Translations under genes and position numbers: made by a program
Part shown: positions 8,993-17,755 of the stretch, one piece after another
How the letters are laid out: each line of letters starts with the position of its first letter
Position numbering within the stretch: the first letter of the stretch is position 1
NCBI RefSeq assembly: GCF_008692035.1
Contig: NZ_VTFG01000002.1
Coordinates: 1,054,001-1,118,000 of the forward strand
Direction of reading: 5' to 3'
Source: Pseudomonas marginalis
Lineage (GTDB): Bacteria; Pseudomonadota; Gammaproteobacteria; Pseudomonadales; Pseudomonadaceae
Length of the DNA stretch: 64,000 nt
Notes under the pieces: model-generated
Database searches by the model: none
Seen by the model: only the letters and a program-made list of their open reading frames with translations
Told to the model about the DNA's origin: nothing

Positions 8993-9381
8993 CTTAAGAA
9001 TTTTACCCTATTGTTCTTTAGAGGTGCCCGAAAACAGCTTCTCGTAGTTTGAATTCGACATTGACCATAGCGATCGCATAGGTCAACAAACAGCTTTTCG
9101 ATCAGAGGAAGCTGTTGATCTCTTCTTTTAAGCTCCCCGTCATTCCTCCACGCTGCGCTTTTCTTCCCTGGGGCACCCTGACCGCACCACGTTCGTTCTA
9201 GCTGCGTTGAACAGATCTGGATCACTAGTCGATTTCGCGGCCGCCACATCTCAATGCGACTCAGTTAATAACTAGCGCCTATAGAAGCATTGCGCCATCA
9301 ACCAGTGAGCGGGTACGCTCGCCGAGCGTCTGCCATACAATCGATCTAAATCAAATATATGAACATGAGCGAGATAGGGAT
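8993..9381. other. AT-rich non-coding left end of the island
   Basis: No convincing gene lies between the left border and the OLD gene. The first 60-70 bases are AT-rich, with runs such as TTAAGAATTTT. A weak minus-strand frame (9249-8980) shows no recognisable motif and I do not annotate it. Bases 9213-9244 contain a dense cluster of six- and eight-base palindromes (AGATCT, ACTAGT, GCGGCCGC) discussed under findings. Confidence 0.6.
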
Positions 9382-11208
9382 ATGTCGATTCCAAAAATAA
9401 CAAAGCTACTGATCAAAAATTTTGGATGTATTGGCCCAGAAGGGATAGCTGTCGACATCGATAAGATTGTCGTACTGGTGGGTGCCAATAACTCCGGCAA
9501 AAGCACCATACTCAGGGCTTTCGAGGTTGTAACTGAAGGGCAGAAGCTCACCCAGGACGACTTTCACAACCGACAGGTTCTTCCGGAGGCGTTCCCAGAA
9601 ATCGAGCTACATTCGATTGTAATCGAAGACAATAAGCCTGGGGATGAATGGTGTGCCGCTGCCCCCAATGAATCTTGGGTAGTAAAAGAGCGGTGGACAT
9701 GGGGCGGCGTGAACGTTGATCCAATCCGCATTGGATATAATGTAAAACTAGGGCGTTGGGCAGAAGCAGCAGATAAAGAAAAAATGCCTTGGGGCATGAA
9801 ATCCCTCTCCAACTCCAAGCGTCCTAAGCCTCATCGGGTCAACACTTTTGACAATCCTGAAGCTCAAAGCAAGGCAATTACGTCACTTCTTCGCAGCCTG
9901 TTGGAAGAAGACATCAAGCGTCTGAAGGTTAGCGATGAAGACGAACATTCAAGATATGATGGGATTCTGGAAAGCTTAAGAAGCTTGCGCCAAGACTCTA
10001 AAGATATTCAAGCTGCTGGCATTGCCACCATGCAAACGCAAGCAAATTTGATTTTGGAGCAAATCTTCCCAGGTTATCAAATGAAGGTTGTCTCACCAGA
10101 GAGCGTAGCGCCAATCAGCATTGATCTGCTGGGTGATGAATTCTGCTTGGAGATGGGGGCTATAAATGGTGAGTCCTTCCCTCTCGAAAAACAAGGCAGT
10201 GGCACACAACGAACAGCTCTCTGGACGATCTTGAAACTACTCGCTGACAAGGGAATTAAGGCAAGAGCTGTAGGTGGAAAAGCTAAAAGCCATCATGAAG
10301 CACTCGGCGCCAATATATCTCACATCTTACTAATTGATGAACCGGAAGTTAGCCTTCATCCTCGAGCAACCCAAGCGGCGAGAGACGTTCTCTACTCACT
10401 CCCAGATAGTGAAAATTGGCAGGTCATGCTGACCACGCACTCTCCGAGCTTCATCGATCTTGCCAAAGACCACACCACCATCATTCGAGCAGAAAAAGAT
10501 CACGATCACAAGGTTTCTGCTACAACTTTATACCGGCCTGATCAAGTTCAACTTGACCAAGATGACAAAGAAAACCTGAAGCTAATGAATCTCTTCGACT
10601 CTCATATTTCCGAAGCTTTTTTCGGTGGGAAAGTTTTGATCGTCGAGGGCGATACAGAGTATGCAGCATTTAACTACATTAGAGATCGCGAGATCACCAA
10701 TGGAAGCTACCAATACAAAGACATAAACATTATCAGGGCGCGAGGTAAAGTTACAGTCGCATCAATGATGAAAATCCTTAATCATTTCAAAACCAAATAT
10801 TACGTTCTTCACGATACTGACCAGAAAAGAACGAAATCGAGGAAACTCGACAAAAAAGCTAGCCAGGGCGGCAAGAAAGTTTACACAGAGATAGAGATAG
10901 CCAACCCGGCTTGGACTAACAACACCAAGATTGCCAACCAAATGAGCGAGTATTCCCGCGTGGTTGCTTCAATTGGTAATTTCGAGGCAGCATATTTTTC
11001 GGAGATTATTGAAAGTGACAAGCCGGAAAACACCATGAATAATATCAAGGCAGATCACGATCACTATAACGTAGTAAAGCAACTCCTTGACGCAATTTTC
11101 GGCTTTGAAGAGGCCGAGCTTCCAGCCGGTGCCATAGCTTGGACTGAGATGGAACAGATCGACGCGGCGGTTCAGGCTTGGGCGGATAGCATTACTATCG
11201 TTGCATAA
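9382..11208 (+). CDS. OLD family ATP-dependent nuclease (AAA ATPase with TOPRIM)
   Basis: A 608-residue overcoming-lysogenisation-defect (OLD) family protein. The N-terminal ABC-type ATPase has a Walker A motif (GANNSGKS, residues 34-41) and a late Walker B (LLIDEPEVSLHP) followed by a THSP switch. The C-terminal TOPRIM nuclease domain begins near residue 415 with VLIVEGDTEY. OLD proteins are DNA nucleases with anti-phage roles. No UvrD-like helicase follows, so this is a stand-alone (class 1) OLD rather than a Gabija GajA. It is the first cargo gene from the left end and precedes two further defence-like modules on the same strand. The 145 bases after it hold nothing recognisable. Confidence 0.85.
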   Translation: MSIPKITKLLIKNFGCIGPEGIAVDIDKIVVLVGANNSGKSTILRAFEVVTEGQKLTQDDFHNRQVLPEAFPEIELHSIVIEDNKPGDEWCAAAPNESWVVKERWTWGGVNVDPIRIGYNVKLGRWAEAADKEKMPWGMKSLSNSKRPKPHRVNTFDNPEAQSKAITSLLRSLLEEDIKRLKVSDEDEHSRYDGILESLRSLRQDSKDIQAAGIATMQTQANLILEQIFPGYQMKVVSPESVAPISIDLLGDEFCLEMGAINGESFPLEKQGSGTQRTALWTILKLLADKGIKARAVGGKAKSHHEALGANISHILLIDEPEVSLHPRATQAARDVLYSLPDSENWQVMLTTHSPSFIDLAKDHTTIIRAEKDHDHKVSATTLYRPDQVQLDQDDKENLKLMNLFDSHISEAFFGGKVLIVEGDTEYAAFNYIRDREITNGSYQYKDINIIRARGKVTVASMMKILNHFKTKYYVLHDTDQKRTKSRKLDKKASQGGKKVYTEIEIANPAWTNNTKIANQMSEYSRVVASIGNFEAAYFSEIIESDKPENTMNNIKADHDHYNVVKQLLDAIFGFEEAELPAGAIAWTEMEQIDAAVQAWADSITIVA

Positions 11209-11353
11209 ATGGTTGGAGCCCTAGCCACAACGCTGGGGCGTCCAAATATAGTCATCCGCGCTGCATACAAATTTCGAAACTACAGGGTGTTAAACTCAGA
11301 GAATTACGTCGCTCAGGCTGTGCTTTACACCCCCAGGTCATGGATAGTAATAA

Positions 11354-12895
11354 ATGATCGAATATTTCAAGGTAGTAGCCGAAGGCGAGAGCTTACCAGC
11401 TGTCGGCAAAAATCATGTTTTGCTATGGACAGATAACTGGGATGACTGGTTCACGTATAGCACTCAATACATAGTCTTCGTTTTTGATGATAATGCTGTG
11501 CGTCACCGAATCGGTAACGTGAAGATTGGTCAATTCGGTATGAAGTCAGACCAGCGCCGTCCTACATTGCCTGGTAAGTTTGACCAGATCGGCGATGAGT
11601 TCTTTTCACTCGGACAAGATGATGAATATTACGACAATCTCAATAAGCTTGGGCCGGACGTTCGTGACCGTGTGCTGCAGGGACTGGGAGACATCGCGCT
11701 GGACGCTGACCGGTGTCTTAGGGCCATGGATGAAAAGGTTACCGGGGTATCGCTTCTCAGATCTGTGACGCGCTCCACTGTTGAGGGACAATTTCGTCGC
11801 CTCGCAACCGGAGGTGCCAGACTTAACGAGTTCCGCTTTATCTATACTGCGCCACCTACTCGCAACTCTCGCGTCGACCAAATTTCGTTATCGTTTGAAG
11901 TCGAGCCAGAATCCATGCCCCCGACAAACATTCATGTATTGATCGGACGTAATGGTGTTGGCAAGACACACATGCTCAACAACATGTCCAGAGCGTTAAT
12001 AGATAAGGAACCAGACGAAAGTAAAGTCGGCATTTTCGAGTGCGTTACTGACGACAAATCCTCGTTCGCGAATCTTGTTTCGGTTACGTTCAGTGCTTTC
12101 GACCCTTTCGAACCCCTGCCCAACCGAAGAGACCGCTTGGACGGGCTACCTTGCGCTTACGTTGGGTTAAAACGTCCAGGAAAAACCAAAAGTGGTAGTC
12201 CCCTACCACCTAAAACGCCGGAAAAACTATCCGAAGAATTTGGGGCCAGCGTCTTGGTCTGCAGTCAGGGCGCTCGCCTCTCCCGGTGGCGACGCGCTTT
12301 GCAGATGCTGGAAACGGATCCCATTTTCCGAGCCTTGGATGTTGCTACCTTGGCGGATGACACGCAGACCGAAAAGGAGATCAGATTTGCAGCCCGACGA
12401 TTGTTTGGAAAGTTAAGTTCTGGTCACAAGATCGTGCTACTAACAATCACCAGGCTCGTGGAGACAGTGGAAGAACGCACACTTGTTCTCTTGGACGAAC
12501 CGGAAGCTCACCTACATCCGCCTTTGCTTTCTGCATTTGTAAGGTCGCTGTCCGACTTGTTGGTAAACCGCAACGGCGTGGCAATCATCGCCACTCACTC
12601 ACCAGTGGTTGTGCAGGAGGTACCCAAGAGCTGCGTATGGAAGATAAGACGAAGCGGACATGTTGTCGCGGCTGAAAGACCTGATATCGAAACGTTCGGG
12701 GAGAACGTAGGGATTCTTACCCGGGAGATTTTCGGCCTTGAGGTGACTGACGCAGGTTTTCATCGATTGCTGAGGGAGTCAGTTCAGAGTAGCGATACAT
12801 TAGCGCAAGCCCTGAAAAAGTTTGATGGAGAGCTAGGTGGCGAGGCTCGAGCACTGATCCGGGCGCTCGTATTAAACCGTGGAGAAAAGCAATGA
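11354..12895 (+). CDS. AAA ATPase of a Septu-like pair (PtuA-like)
   Basis: A 513-residue protein. Residues 1 to about 190 form an extension with no motif I recognise. The ABC-type ATPase follows: Walker A GRNGVGKT near residues 198-205, a signature-like region SSGHKIVLL, Walker B LVLLDEPEAHLHP near residue 380 and ATHSPVVVQE. The stop overlaps the start of an HNH endonuclease gene (ATGA). An ATPase directly followed by an HNH nuclease is the arrangement of Septu (PtuA-PtuB) anti-phage systems. The long N-terminal extension is unusual for PtuA, so this may be a variant subtype or another ATPase/HNH system. Confidence 0.72.
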   Translation: MIEYFKVVAEGESLPAVGKNHVLLWTDNWDDWFTYSTQYIVFVFDDNAVRHRIGNVKIGQFGMKSDQRRPTLPGKFDQIGDEFFSLGQDDEYYDNLNKLGPDVRDRVLQGLGDIALDADRCLRAMDEKVTGVSLLRSVTRSTVEGQFRRLATGGARLNEFRFIYTAPPTRNSRVDQISLSFEVEPESMPPTNIHVLIGRNGVGKTHMLNNMSRALIDKEPDESKVGIFECVTDDKSSFANLVSVTFSAFDPFEPLPNRRDRLDGLPCAYVGLKRPGKTKSGSPLPPKTPEKLSEEFGASVLVCSQGARLSRWRRALQMLETDPIFRALDVATLADDTQTEKEIRFAARRLFGKLSSGHKIVLLTITRLVETVEERTLVLLDEPEAHLHPPLLSAFVRSLSDLLVNRNGVAIIATHSPVVVQEVPKSCVWKIRRSGHVVAAERPDIETFGENVGILTREIFGLEVTDAGFHRLLRESVQSSDTLAQALKKFDGELGGEARALIRALVLNRGEKQ

Positions 12896-13728
12896 TTTCT
12901 ATGGTTTGCCCAACACTGGATGCGAACGACGTCTTTATCACGTGCATCAGCAGGGTGCGAGATCCGGCATTGAAAGCTCGCTTGACCGCGATTACCGATG
13001 ACGTCACCACTGCGTCAATGGACTATGTGGATAAAGCCAGAAACAATCGCCTACACGAGGTCGTTCGTCAGGCGGTTATTGGTGACGTCACAACTGCTGA
13101 AATGGAAAAAGTTTACACCCAGCGGATGGCTGGTAAAAAATCGCCAGGTAGAGCGGCATATGACGAGATCTTTAATTCTTCTGCCAAATGCTTGCTCTGT
13201 GCCCAGCGCAAGGTGGATACCCTAGACCATCACCTGCCTAAGGCTCACTATCCCGTACTGGCAGTAACACCTGCTAATCTCCTTCCTGCTTGTGCCAGTT
13301 GTAACAAAGCGAAGCTTGCCAGCATTCCAACCACGGCAGATGAGGCCGCGTTACATCCCTATTTTGACTGCATTGAGAATGAACGGTGGTTGCTTGGGCA
13401 AGTTGTCCCCGGTACACCTGCTGTAGTGAAATTTCGTGTTGAGATTCCTGAAATTTGGACTCAACAGCTTGCCAATCGCGTCGAACTATATTTCGCGGCA
13501 CTTAGTTTGGGTGATCTCTATTCTGCGGAGGCAGCTGAAGAGCTTTCATCAATACGCCATCAGCTAAAGGGGATTCACGCTGGTGAGGGGATTCAAGGTG
13601 TGAGGGATGAGTTGTTGGCCCGTTATGAGAGTGCCAGCGTGGCTCGACTGAACGGATGGCGTGCAGCTACCTATCAAAGCTTCGCTGAAAGCGACTGGTT
13701 TTGTGACGGTGGTTTTGCTGAAGAATAG
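12892..13728 (+). CDS. HNH endonuclease of a Septu-like pair (PtuB-like)
   Basis: A 278-residue protein with an HNH nuclease core at about residues 98-145. CLLC supplies two Cys, LDHHLPKAHYP gives the His region, and LLPACASCNKAK supplies the Asn and two further Cys. The remainder is mostly helical. It starts inside the stop codon of the ATPase gene, which argues that the two work as a complex; in Septu the ATPase is thought to control nuclease action on invading DNA. The nuclease motifs look intact. Assignment to Septu rests on gene order plus domains, not on a full-length match I can compute. Confidence 0.72.
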   Translation: MISMVCPTLDANDVFITCISRVRDPALKARLTAITDDVTTASMDYVDKARNNRLHEVVRQAVIGDVTTAEMEKVYTQRMAGKKSPGRAAYDEIFNSSAKCLLCAQRKVDTLDHHLPKAHYPVLAVTPANLLPACASCNKAKLASIPTTADEAALHPYFDCIENERWLLGQVVPGTPAVVKFRVEIPEIWTQQLANRVELYFAALSLGDLYSAEAAEELSSIRHQLKGIHAGEGIQGVRDELLARYESASVARLNGWRAATYQSFAESDWFCDGGFAEE

Positions 13729-13942
13729 ACACCACTGTGAATCCCCCCCCGAATTTCGTAGGCACCTTTTAAGCCTTAATGAGGCTCGACCAAGTGACCG
13801 AAAAGCAGCCTCCTGTCTCTGGGGGGGGGGTAGCGCTGTTGGGCGTGCCCGACGCTAGACAGACAGGCACTTCTGACGATGACCTCATTACGCTATCATC
13901 TGCTCAGCTTTTTTTGCTCGCCTCGCTCTTAAGGAACAGAGC

Positions 13943-14701
13943 ATGTCCCTGAACAAACGCAAGAGCTTCTCCGAGAATATCAACATAATGTTGGTAGGCG
14001 AGGTGTCGGCAAAATGTCCAAAATGTCGCAGACCGTTAATGTATGAGAAGGCTAAAACTTCAAATAAAAGATACGAGCTCGCGCACATCTATCCTCTAAA
14101 CCCGAAACCGCAAGAGCTTGAGCTACTTAAAGAAGAGTTCCGACTTAGCGACAATGTGGATCATCCGGATAATCTCATAGCACTTTGCATTCTTTGCCAT
14201 ACTGAATTCGATAACCCAAGGACAGCTGAAGGTTATAGGGAGATGGTCGCGCTCAAACAATCAATCATGGAGCGAAACCGCCAATCCAAGCTAATGGATG
14301 AATACGCGATTGAGAACGAGATTGCAAAAATCATTGATGCCCTGGAACACGTCTCAGATGAGGACATTGAGCTCAGTCTTGAACCCAAAGAATTAAGTGC
14401 AAAAATCAATGACACCATGACTCGACTGACCAAAAACCGCATCAAGGAAAATGTGAGCAACTACTTTTCCTTTGTTCGGAGAAAATTGCAGCTTGTCGAG
14501 GCAGAGTCCCCTGATTCATCGATGATGATCTCTCTTCAGGTCAAAACGTACTATCTGCTGCAAAAAAAGCAAACCCAGAACCAGCAAGTAATTTTCAAAA
14601 ACATCGTGGAATGGATACGCCATCGCTCAGGATCCGAGTCGGACGAAGCCTCGGAAATCATCGCATCCTTCTTCATTCAAAATTGCGAGATCTTCGAATG
14701 A
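13943..14701 (+). CDS. HNH-nuclease component of an ABC-three-component (ABC-3C) system
   Basis: A 252-residue protein. The N-terminal HNH domain (about residues 25-95) has CPKC, the His segment ELAHIYPLNP, the Asn in DNLIAL, and CILCHTEF. The C-terminal half is helical with no catalytic motif and matches the expected place of an ABC-3C C-terminal domain that docks on the ATPase. Its stop overlaps the start of the small middle component (ATGA), which in turn overlaps the ATPase gene. In ABC-3C conflict systems the ATPase senses invading nucleic acid and activates an effector; the HNH domain here would be that effector. The upstream gap (13729-13942) holds runs of 8 C and 10 G. Confidence 0.68.
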   Translation: MSLNKRKSFSENINIMLVGEVSAKCPKCRRPLMYEKAKTSNKRYELAHIYPLNPKPQELELLKEEFRLSDNVDHPDNLIALCILCHTEFDNPRTAEGYREMVALKQSIMERNRQSKLMDEYAIENEIAKIIDALEHVSDEDIELSLEPKELSAKINDTMTRLTKNRIKENVSNYFSFVRRKLQLVEAESPDSSMMISLQVKTYYLLQKKQTQNQQVIFKNIVEWIRHRSGSESDEASEIIASFFIQNCEIFE

Positions 14702-14919
14702 TCACGCCTAATAAATTCATATCGTTCGCAGAATCTTCCCTAGGCCACGCGGACAAAGTGTACGCCGCCGTAGAGCAACCGATATCACTTGGAGAGCTTT
14801 ACAAAAAAACCTCTACGAGTATTGGTTCGATCGAGTTATTTCTCTACGCCATAGAGATTTTGCACCTGAGCAATGCTCTACATGTAAACCTTACGACAGG
14901 GATTGTTTCAAGATGCTGA
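14698..14919 (+). CDS. Small middle component of an ABC-3C system
   Basis: A 73-residue protein starting at ATG 14698 inside the previous stop codon and ending 7 bases into the ATPase gene. Residues SLGELYKKTSTSIGSIELFLYAIEILHLSNAL resemble a compact winged-helix fold, as seen in middle components of ABC-3C systems, which link the effector to the DUF2326-type ATPase. The tight overlaps on both sides argue strongly that it is a real gene despite its size. Longer upstream starts on the same frame run into the HNH gene and are less likely. Confidence 0.65.
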   Translation: MITPNKFISFAESSLGHADKVYAAVEQPISLGELYKKTSTSIGSIELFLYAIEILHLSNALHVNLTTGIVSRC

Positions 14920-16538
14920 TCTACATTGAGTGCGATTGGTTCACCGAAAAACGCATTACTTTCAAAGAGAAGCTCAACATTGTTGTAGGAGATCGTGCGA
15001 ACTCCAACTCGATCGGCAAGTCGACTCTTCTCAAAATCATCGATTTCATCTATGGAGGAGATACGCTTATAACGCACGGCAAAGACGTGCCTGAAGCATT
15101 GGGACACCATAGCTACATCTTCAAGCTTCGCCTGGATAAAGAGTACGTCTTTGAAAGAAATACTGGCACCCCGACTCTGCTACATGTTCATGGCGCCGAT
15201 GGCTCTAAAAGGGAGATGGGTACCACTGAATATCTGGAATTCCTGCAGCTTCATTACACCAACGAAATCGAAGATCTGAGCTTTAGATCCATCGTGTCCT
15301 TGGTAACGCGCGTTTGGGGACGAGACAACCTCGATGTCAGGAGGCCGCTGCATAATTTCAGTCAGGAGAGTGGATCTCAGTGCATCGAGTGGCTGATCAA
15401 AGTCTTTAAGCAATTCGGCCCGCTGGAAGATCTGTCCATCCGTCAGACGAATCTGCTTACTGAGCAAAAATCCCTTAACGCAGCTGCAAAACAGAGCATC
15501 ATCCCGAAAATTACCAAAACTAAATACAACAAAAATCAGGAAGATATCGCAACCCACGAGACTCGCCTAGATAATATTAGGAAGGAAATCTCCAGCCTGG
15601 CCATGTCGATCAACGAACTGATTGATGAAGCCGTACTGGAACAAAAAACACAAAAAAACCAGCTGCTCGAAATAAAGATGTCCCTCGCAAGCGAGCTTGA
15701 ACGGGTAAAGGCCAATCTTGAGAACAACAAGAATATTTCAAAGCGGAGTTTCCAGCCCTTGCTTGAGATTATCCCCTCCCTCAATTTAGAGAAGCTGGAT
15801 ACTATCGAGTCATTTCACAACGGTCTGACTCGCATTCTTCGAAAAGAGATCAAAGCTAAAGAACAAGAACTAACCGAGCAATTAAGCCTGATCGATACTC
15901 AAATTGCAGAATGCAATGCAGCAATCGCAAAAGCGTTAAAGAATTCGGGCAACCCAGCGTTCATCGTAGACTCAGTAATCGACATCTCCCTGGAATTATC
16001 CAAGCTTTCCAAAGAGAACGAACTCTACGATAAATTTATCAAACTAAAGAAAGACGCCAAAGAACTTAAAGACAAACTCAAAGAGCTTAAATCTGGCATA
16101 CTTCGAAAAATAGAAGACAACTTAAACACGGACATTGCGGGCCTAGTTAACTTCATTTATGGCGAGATGCGAGCCTCACCAAAACTTGAGCTCATGCCGG
16201 AGAAGTATAGCTATGAAATACCCAAGGATACGGGCACTGGCAAAGCCTATTCAAACCTCATATTGCTCGATACGTCGCTACTTAGGCACACGACCATTCC
16301 ATTTTTAGTTCATGACTCCATCTTATTCAAAAATGTCGAGAACAAAGCGATTGAGAACGTCCTACACGTGTATCAGTCTTTGAGGCAGCAAAGCTTTATT
16401 TCGCTTGATGGTGAGATCGTAGAGTCTAAGTCAGCAAAATTACTTGTTGAATCATGCGCCGTAGTTTACTTGAACGCTGATAAACTTCTTTATACCAAGG
16501 ATTGGCGCGCCCAAGAAAATAAGGTGCAGGCAGAATAG
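14913..16538 (+). CDS. DUF2326-type ABC ATPase of an ABC-3C system
   Basis: A 541-residue SMC/RecN-like ATPase. The N-terminus carries a variant Walker A (RANSNSIGKST, about residues 28-38). A long coiled coil covers about residues 170-410. The C-terminal half of the ATPase follows, with the atypical Walker B region FLVHDSILF near residue 465 typical of DUF2326 proteins. It is the last gene of a three-gene overlapping set (HNH component, middle component, ATPase). The role inferred from family work is recognition of foreign nucleic acid and control of the HNH effector. Confidence 0.75.
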   Translation: MLIYIECDWFTEKRITFKEKLNIVVGDRANSNSIGKSTLLKIIDFIYGGDTLITHGKDVPEALGHHSYIFKLRLDKEYVFERNTGTPTLLHVHGADGSKREMGTTEYLEFLQLHYTNEIEDLSFRSIVSLVTRVWGRDNLDVRRPLHNFSQESGSQCIEWLIKVFKQFGPLEDLSIRQTNLLTEQKSLNAAAKQSIIPKITKTKYNKNQEDIATHETRLDNIRKEISSLAMSINELIDEAVLEQKTQKNQLLEIKMSLASELERVKANLENNKNISKRSFQPLLEIIPSLNLEKLDTIESFHNGLTRILRKEIKAKEQELTEQLSLIDTQIAECNAAIAKALKNSGNPAFIVDSVIDISLELSKLSKENELYDKFIKLKKDAKELKDKLKELKSGILRKIEDNLNTDIAGLVNFIYGEMRASPKLELMPEKYSYEIPKDTGTGKAYSNLILLDTSLLRHTTIPFLVHDSILFKNVENKAIENVLHVYQSLRQQSFISLDGEIVESKSAKLLVESCAVVYLNADKLLYTKDWRAQENKVQAE

Positions 16539-16739
16539 CCGGCCGGAAACGGGTACATATAAGTAGGGATTACAGTAATTTCACTTCGGTGCCCCCCCGC
16601 CCGATGAGCAGCATTTGGACACTAAGGTACGCTATCAAGCACTTGCATAATAGTCGAGCTGTGAGGTAGGCCACATAACGTGAAGACGTGAGGTCGAGCC
16701 GGGCTTTCGCCCGAAGGAGCGACAACCAAAGGAGCTTCT

Positions 16740-17039
16740 TTCGGAATCCACACTCGGCGCATGACAAGCGCTTCAAGCGCGGATAATGTCTGTACCATGA
16801 ACGACTCAAATTCCATTTCATCCATTTCCACGATCCTTTCTCGCAATGAGCCGGATAGTGCAGACGCCTCAAGAAATGATCGGGAGCCTTGCGAGTTTCT
16901 GACGCTGTTAGAGGACGACGTCCTGAGTAACCCAGGGAAGCTGATCGCCCTTGATTCAACTCTTCTAGTTCGCCTCGATTCCTTGATCGGCGGTATCGAT
17001 GTTGACATTAACTCTCCGCTCTCAGCGGATGATGAATGA
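16740..17039 (+). pseudogene. Remnant of a PrlF-type antitoxin with a stub of YhaV
   Basis: The C-terminal 50 or so residues encoded up to 17039 (FLTLLEDDV, NPGKL, GGIDVDI, LSADDE) resemble the end of PrlF antitoxins, whose family ends in a similar ADDE tail. The upstream half does not read as the AbrB-like N-terminus in one frame: ESTL of the usual start appears near 16750 in a different frame from the C-terminal part. A new frame starts at ATG 17036 inside the stop codon, as expected for the toxin gene yhaV; it gives NGW near its start and is then lost by 17119. Together these look like a decayed prlF-yhaV pair. A 92-residue frame (16761-17039) could still be expressed. Confidence 0.45.
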
Positions 17040-17074
17040 ATACTCGACACTGGCGAAACGGATGGCGCCTGCAG

Positions 17075-17323
17075 TCAGGCTGGAGCGAATGCCGCCTCAA
17101 TCAGCCGCGCGTTAGGTAGGGCTCGACTTACGTCTGCTATTGCACCCTCAACTGCGTCATGCGCAGAAGGCGCTTCACGGACAAACTCGAGTGCGAGACG
17201 ACCAGGCTGCCCTATTCCGACCAACGCATCATCACAGCCTTCCTCCGCCAAGCGTTCCACAAGCGCGTCCAGATCGCTCTCGTCAGATGTCAGTTGGTAC
17301 TTCAGGGTGAACGTAAATTCCAT
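17075..17323 (-). pseudogene. Truncated small DNA-binding-type protein
   Basis: From ATG 17321-17323 this minus-strand frame encodes 82 residues starting MEFTFTLKYQL, with EGCDDALVGIGQPGRLALEF in the middle and ending at RLIEAA plus four odd residues. It resembles the N-terminal part of a Pseudomonas family that I recall continuing into a helix-turn-helix domain of about 60 more residues. That part is missing, cut where the YhaV stub begins. It is therefore probably a 3'-truncated gene. The family match is from memory. Confidence 0.4.
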
Positions 17324-17515
17324 CTGCCGCAAATCGCCAACGATCTGGCGATAACGCAGGGACAGGCAGGTCTCATGATCACCATTCCCGGTGTGGTGGC
17401 TGCCTGCTCTGCGTTGTTGACCATCGGTCTTACCAACGCCTTTGATCGCCGCCATGTCATCTGGGTATTGCTCAGTTTGCTCGTCGTTTCCAACTCGCTT
17501 ACCCGTGTAGCCGTG
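17324..17515 (+). pseudogene. Fragment of an MFS transporter
   Basis: The plus frame here encodes LPQIANDLAITQGQAGLMIT followed by two hydrophobic segments separated by a DRRHVIW loop. This matches the first membrane helices and the helix 2-3 loop of a major facilitator superfamily exporter. There is no start for the missing N-terminus and the match stops near 17515. It abuts the start of the minus-strand gene at 17323, showing that this is a patchwork of joined fragments. Confidence 0.5.
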
Positions 17516-17535
17516 AGCAGGTTGAGGACTTGCCG

Positions 17536-17755
17536 ATGCAAACTCTCATTGGCGCGAGCACCTATAACAATGGTTCAAGCATGGCCATGGCGGCAGCTTC
17601 CGGATGAGGCGTTGCAGGAGCTGGAGCTTGATGTTGGTGAGTCGCTGTATTTGATAGAGGAATTTGTCGGCAATACGCGATGCCTAGTCCTATCAAAAAA
17701 GCCTTCGAACAGACGAGTTCACTGAAGCTTGGGATAGCGCAAAGCCAACCGAACA
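17536..17755 (+). pseudogene. Frameshifted AbrB/MazE-like antitoxin remnant
   Basis: Read from ATG 17536, one frame gives YNNGSSMAMAA, like the core of MazE-type antitoxins (xxxGNSxxVxxP), then stops. A second frame continues with LPDEALQELELDVGESLYL and NTRCLVLSKK, the matching second half of the swapped-hairpin fold. A third frame gives TDEFTEAWDSAKP, a plausible toxin-binding tail. Two frameshifts would rejoin the gene. No toxin gene follows. Bases 17756-18005 hold no gene I can support. Confidence 0.45.

Larger units (their letters stand above)
8228..9052 (+). pseudogene. FMN-binding glutamate synthase family protein, N-terminal part, split by island
   Basis: The N-terminus has two membrane segments (residues about 5-22 and 30-50) and the start of a GltB-like alpha/beta barrel of the glutamate synthase FMN domain. 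Codons 1-244 (8228-8959) are host sequence. At ATG 8960 the reading frame enters the island and ends 28 codons later at 9052, giving a 274-residue truncated product. The missing C-terminal half resumes at 55396 in the matching frame (residues IEIK then MSQGAKPGHGG). Rejoined across ATGAG the gene would encode about 539 residues, the normal length. A GGA Shine-Dalgarno precedes ATG 8228. The function of this membrane-attached family is poorly known. Confidence 0.9.

Noticed and set aside
9382..12895. Gabija (GajA-GajB) assignment for the OLD gene
   Set aside because: The next gene is an ABC-type ATPase followed by HNH, with no UvrD/PcrA-like helicase motifs.
16622..17050. 142-residue minus-strand frame over the PrlF remnant
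   Set aside because: No motif or ribosome-binding site, and the plus strand shows the better protein similarity.
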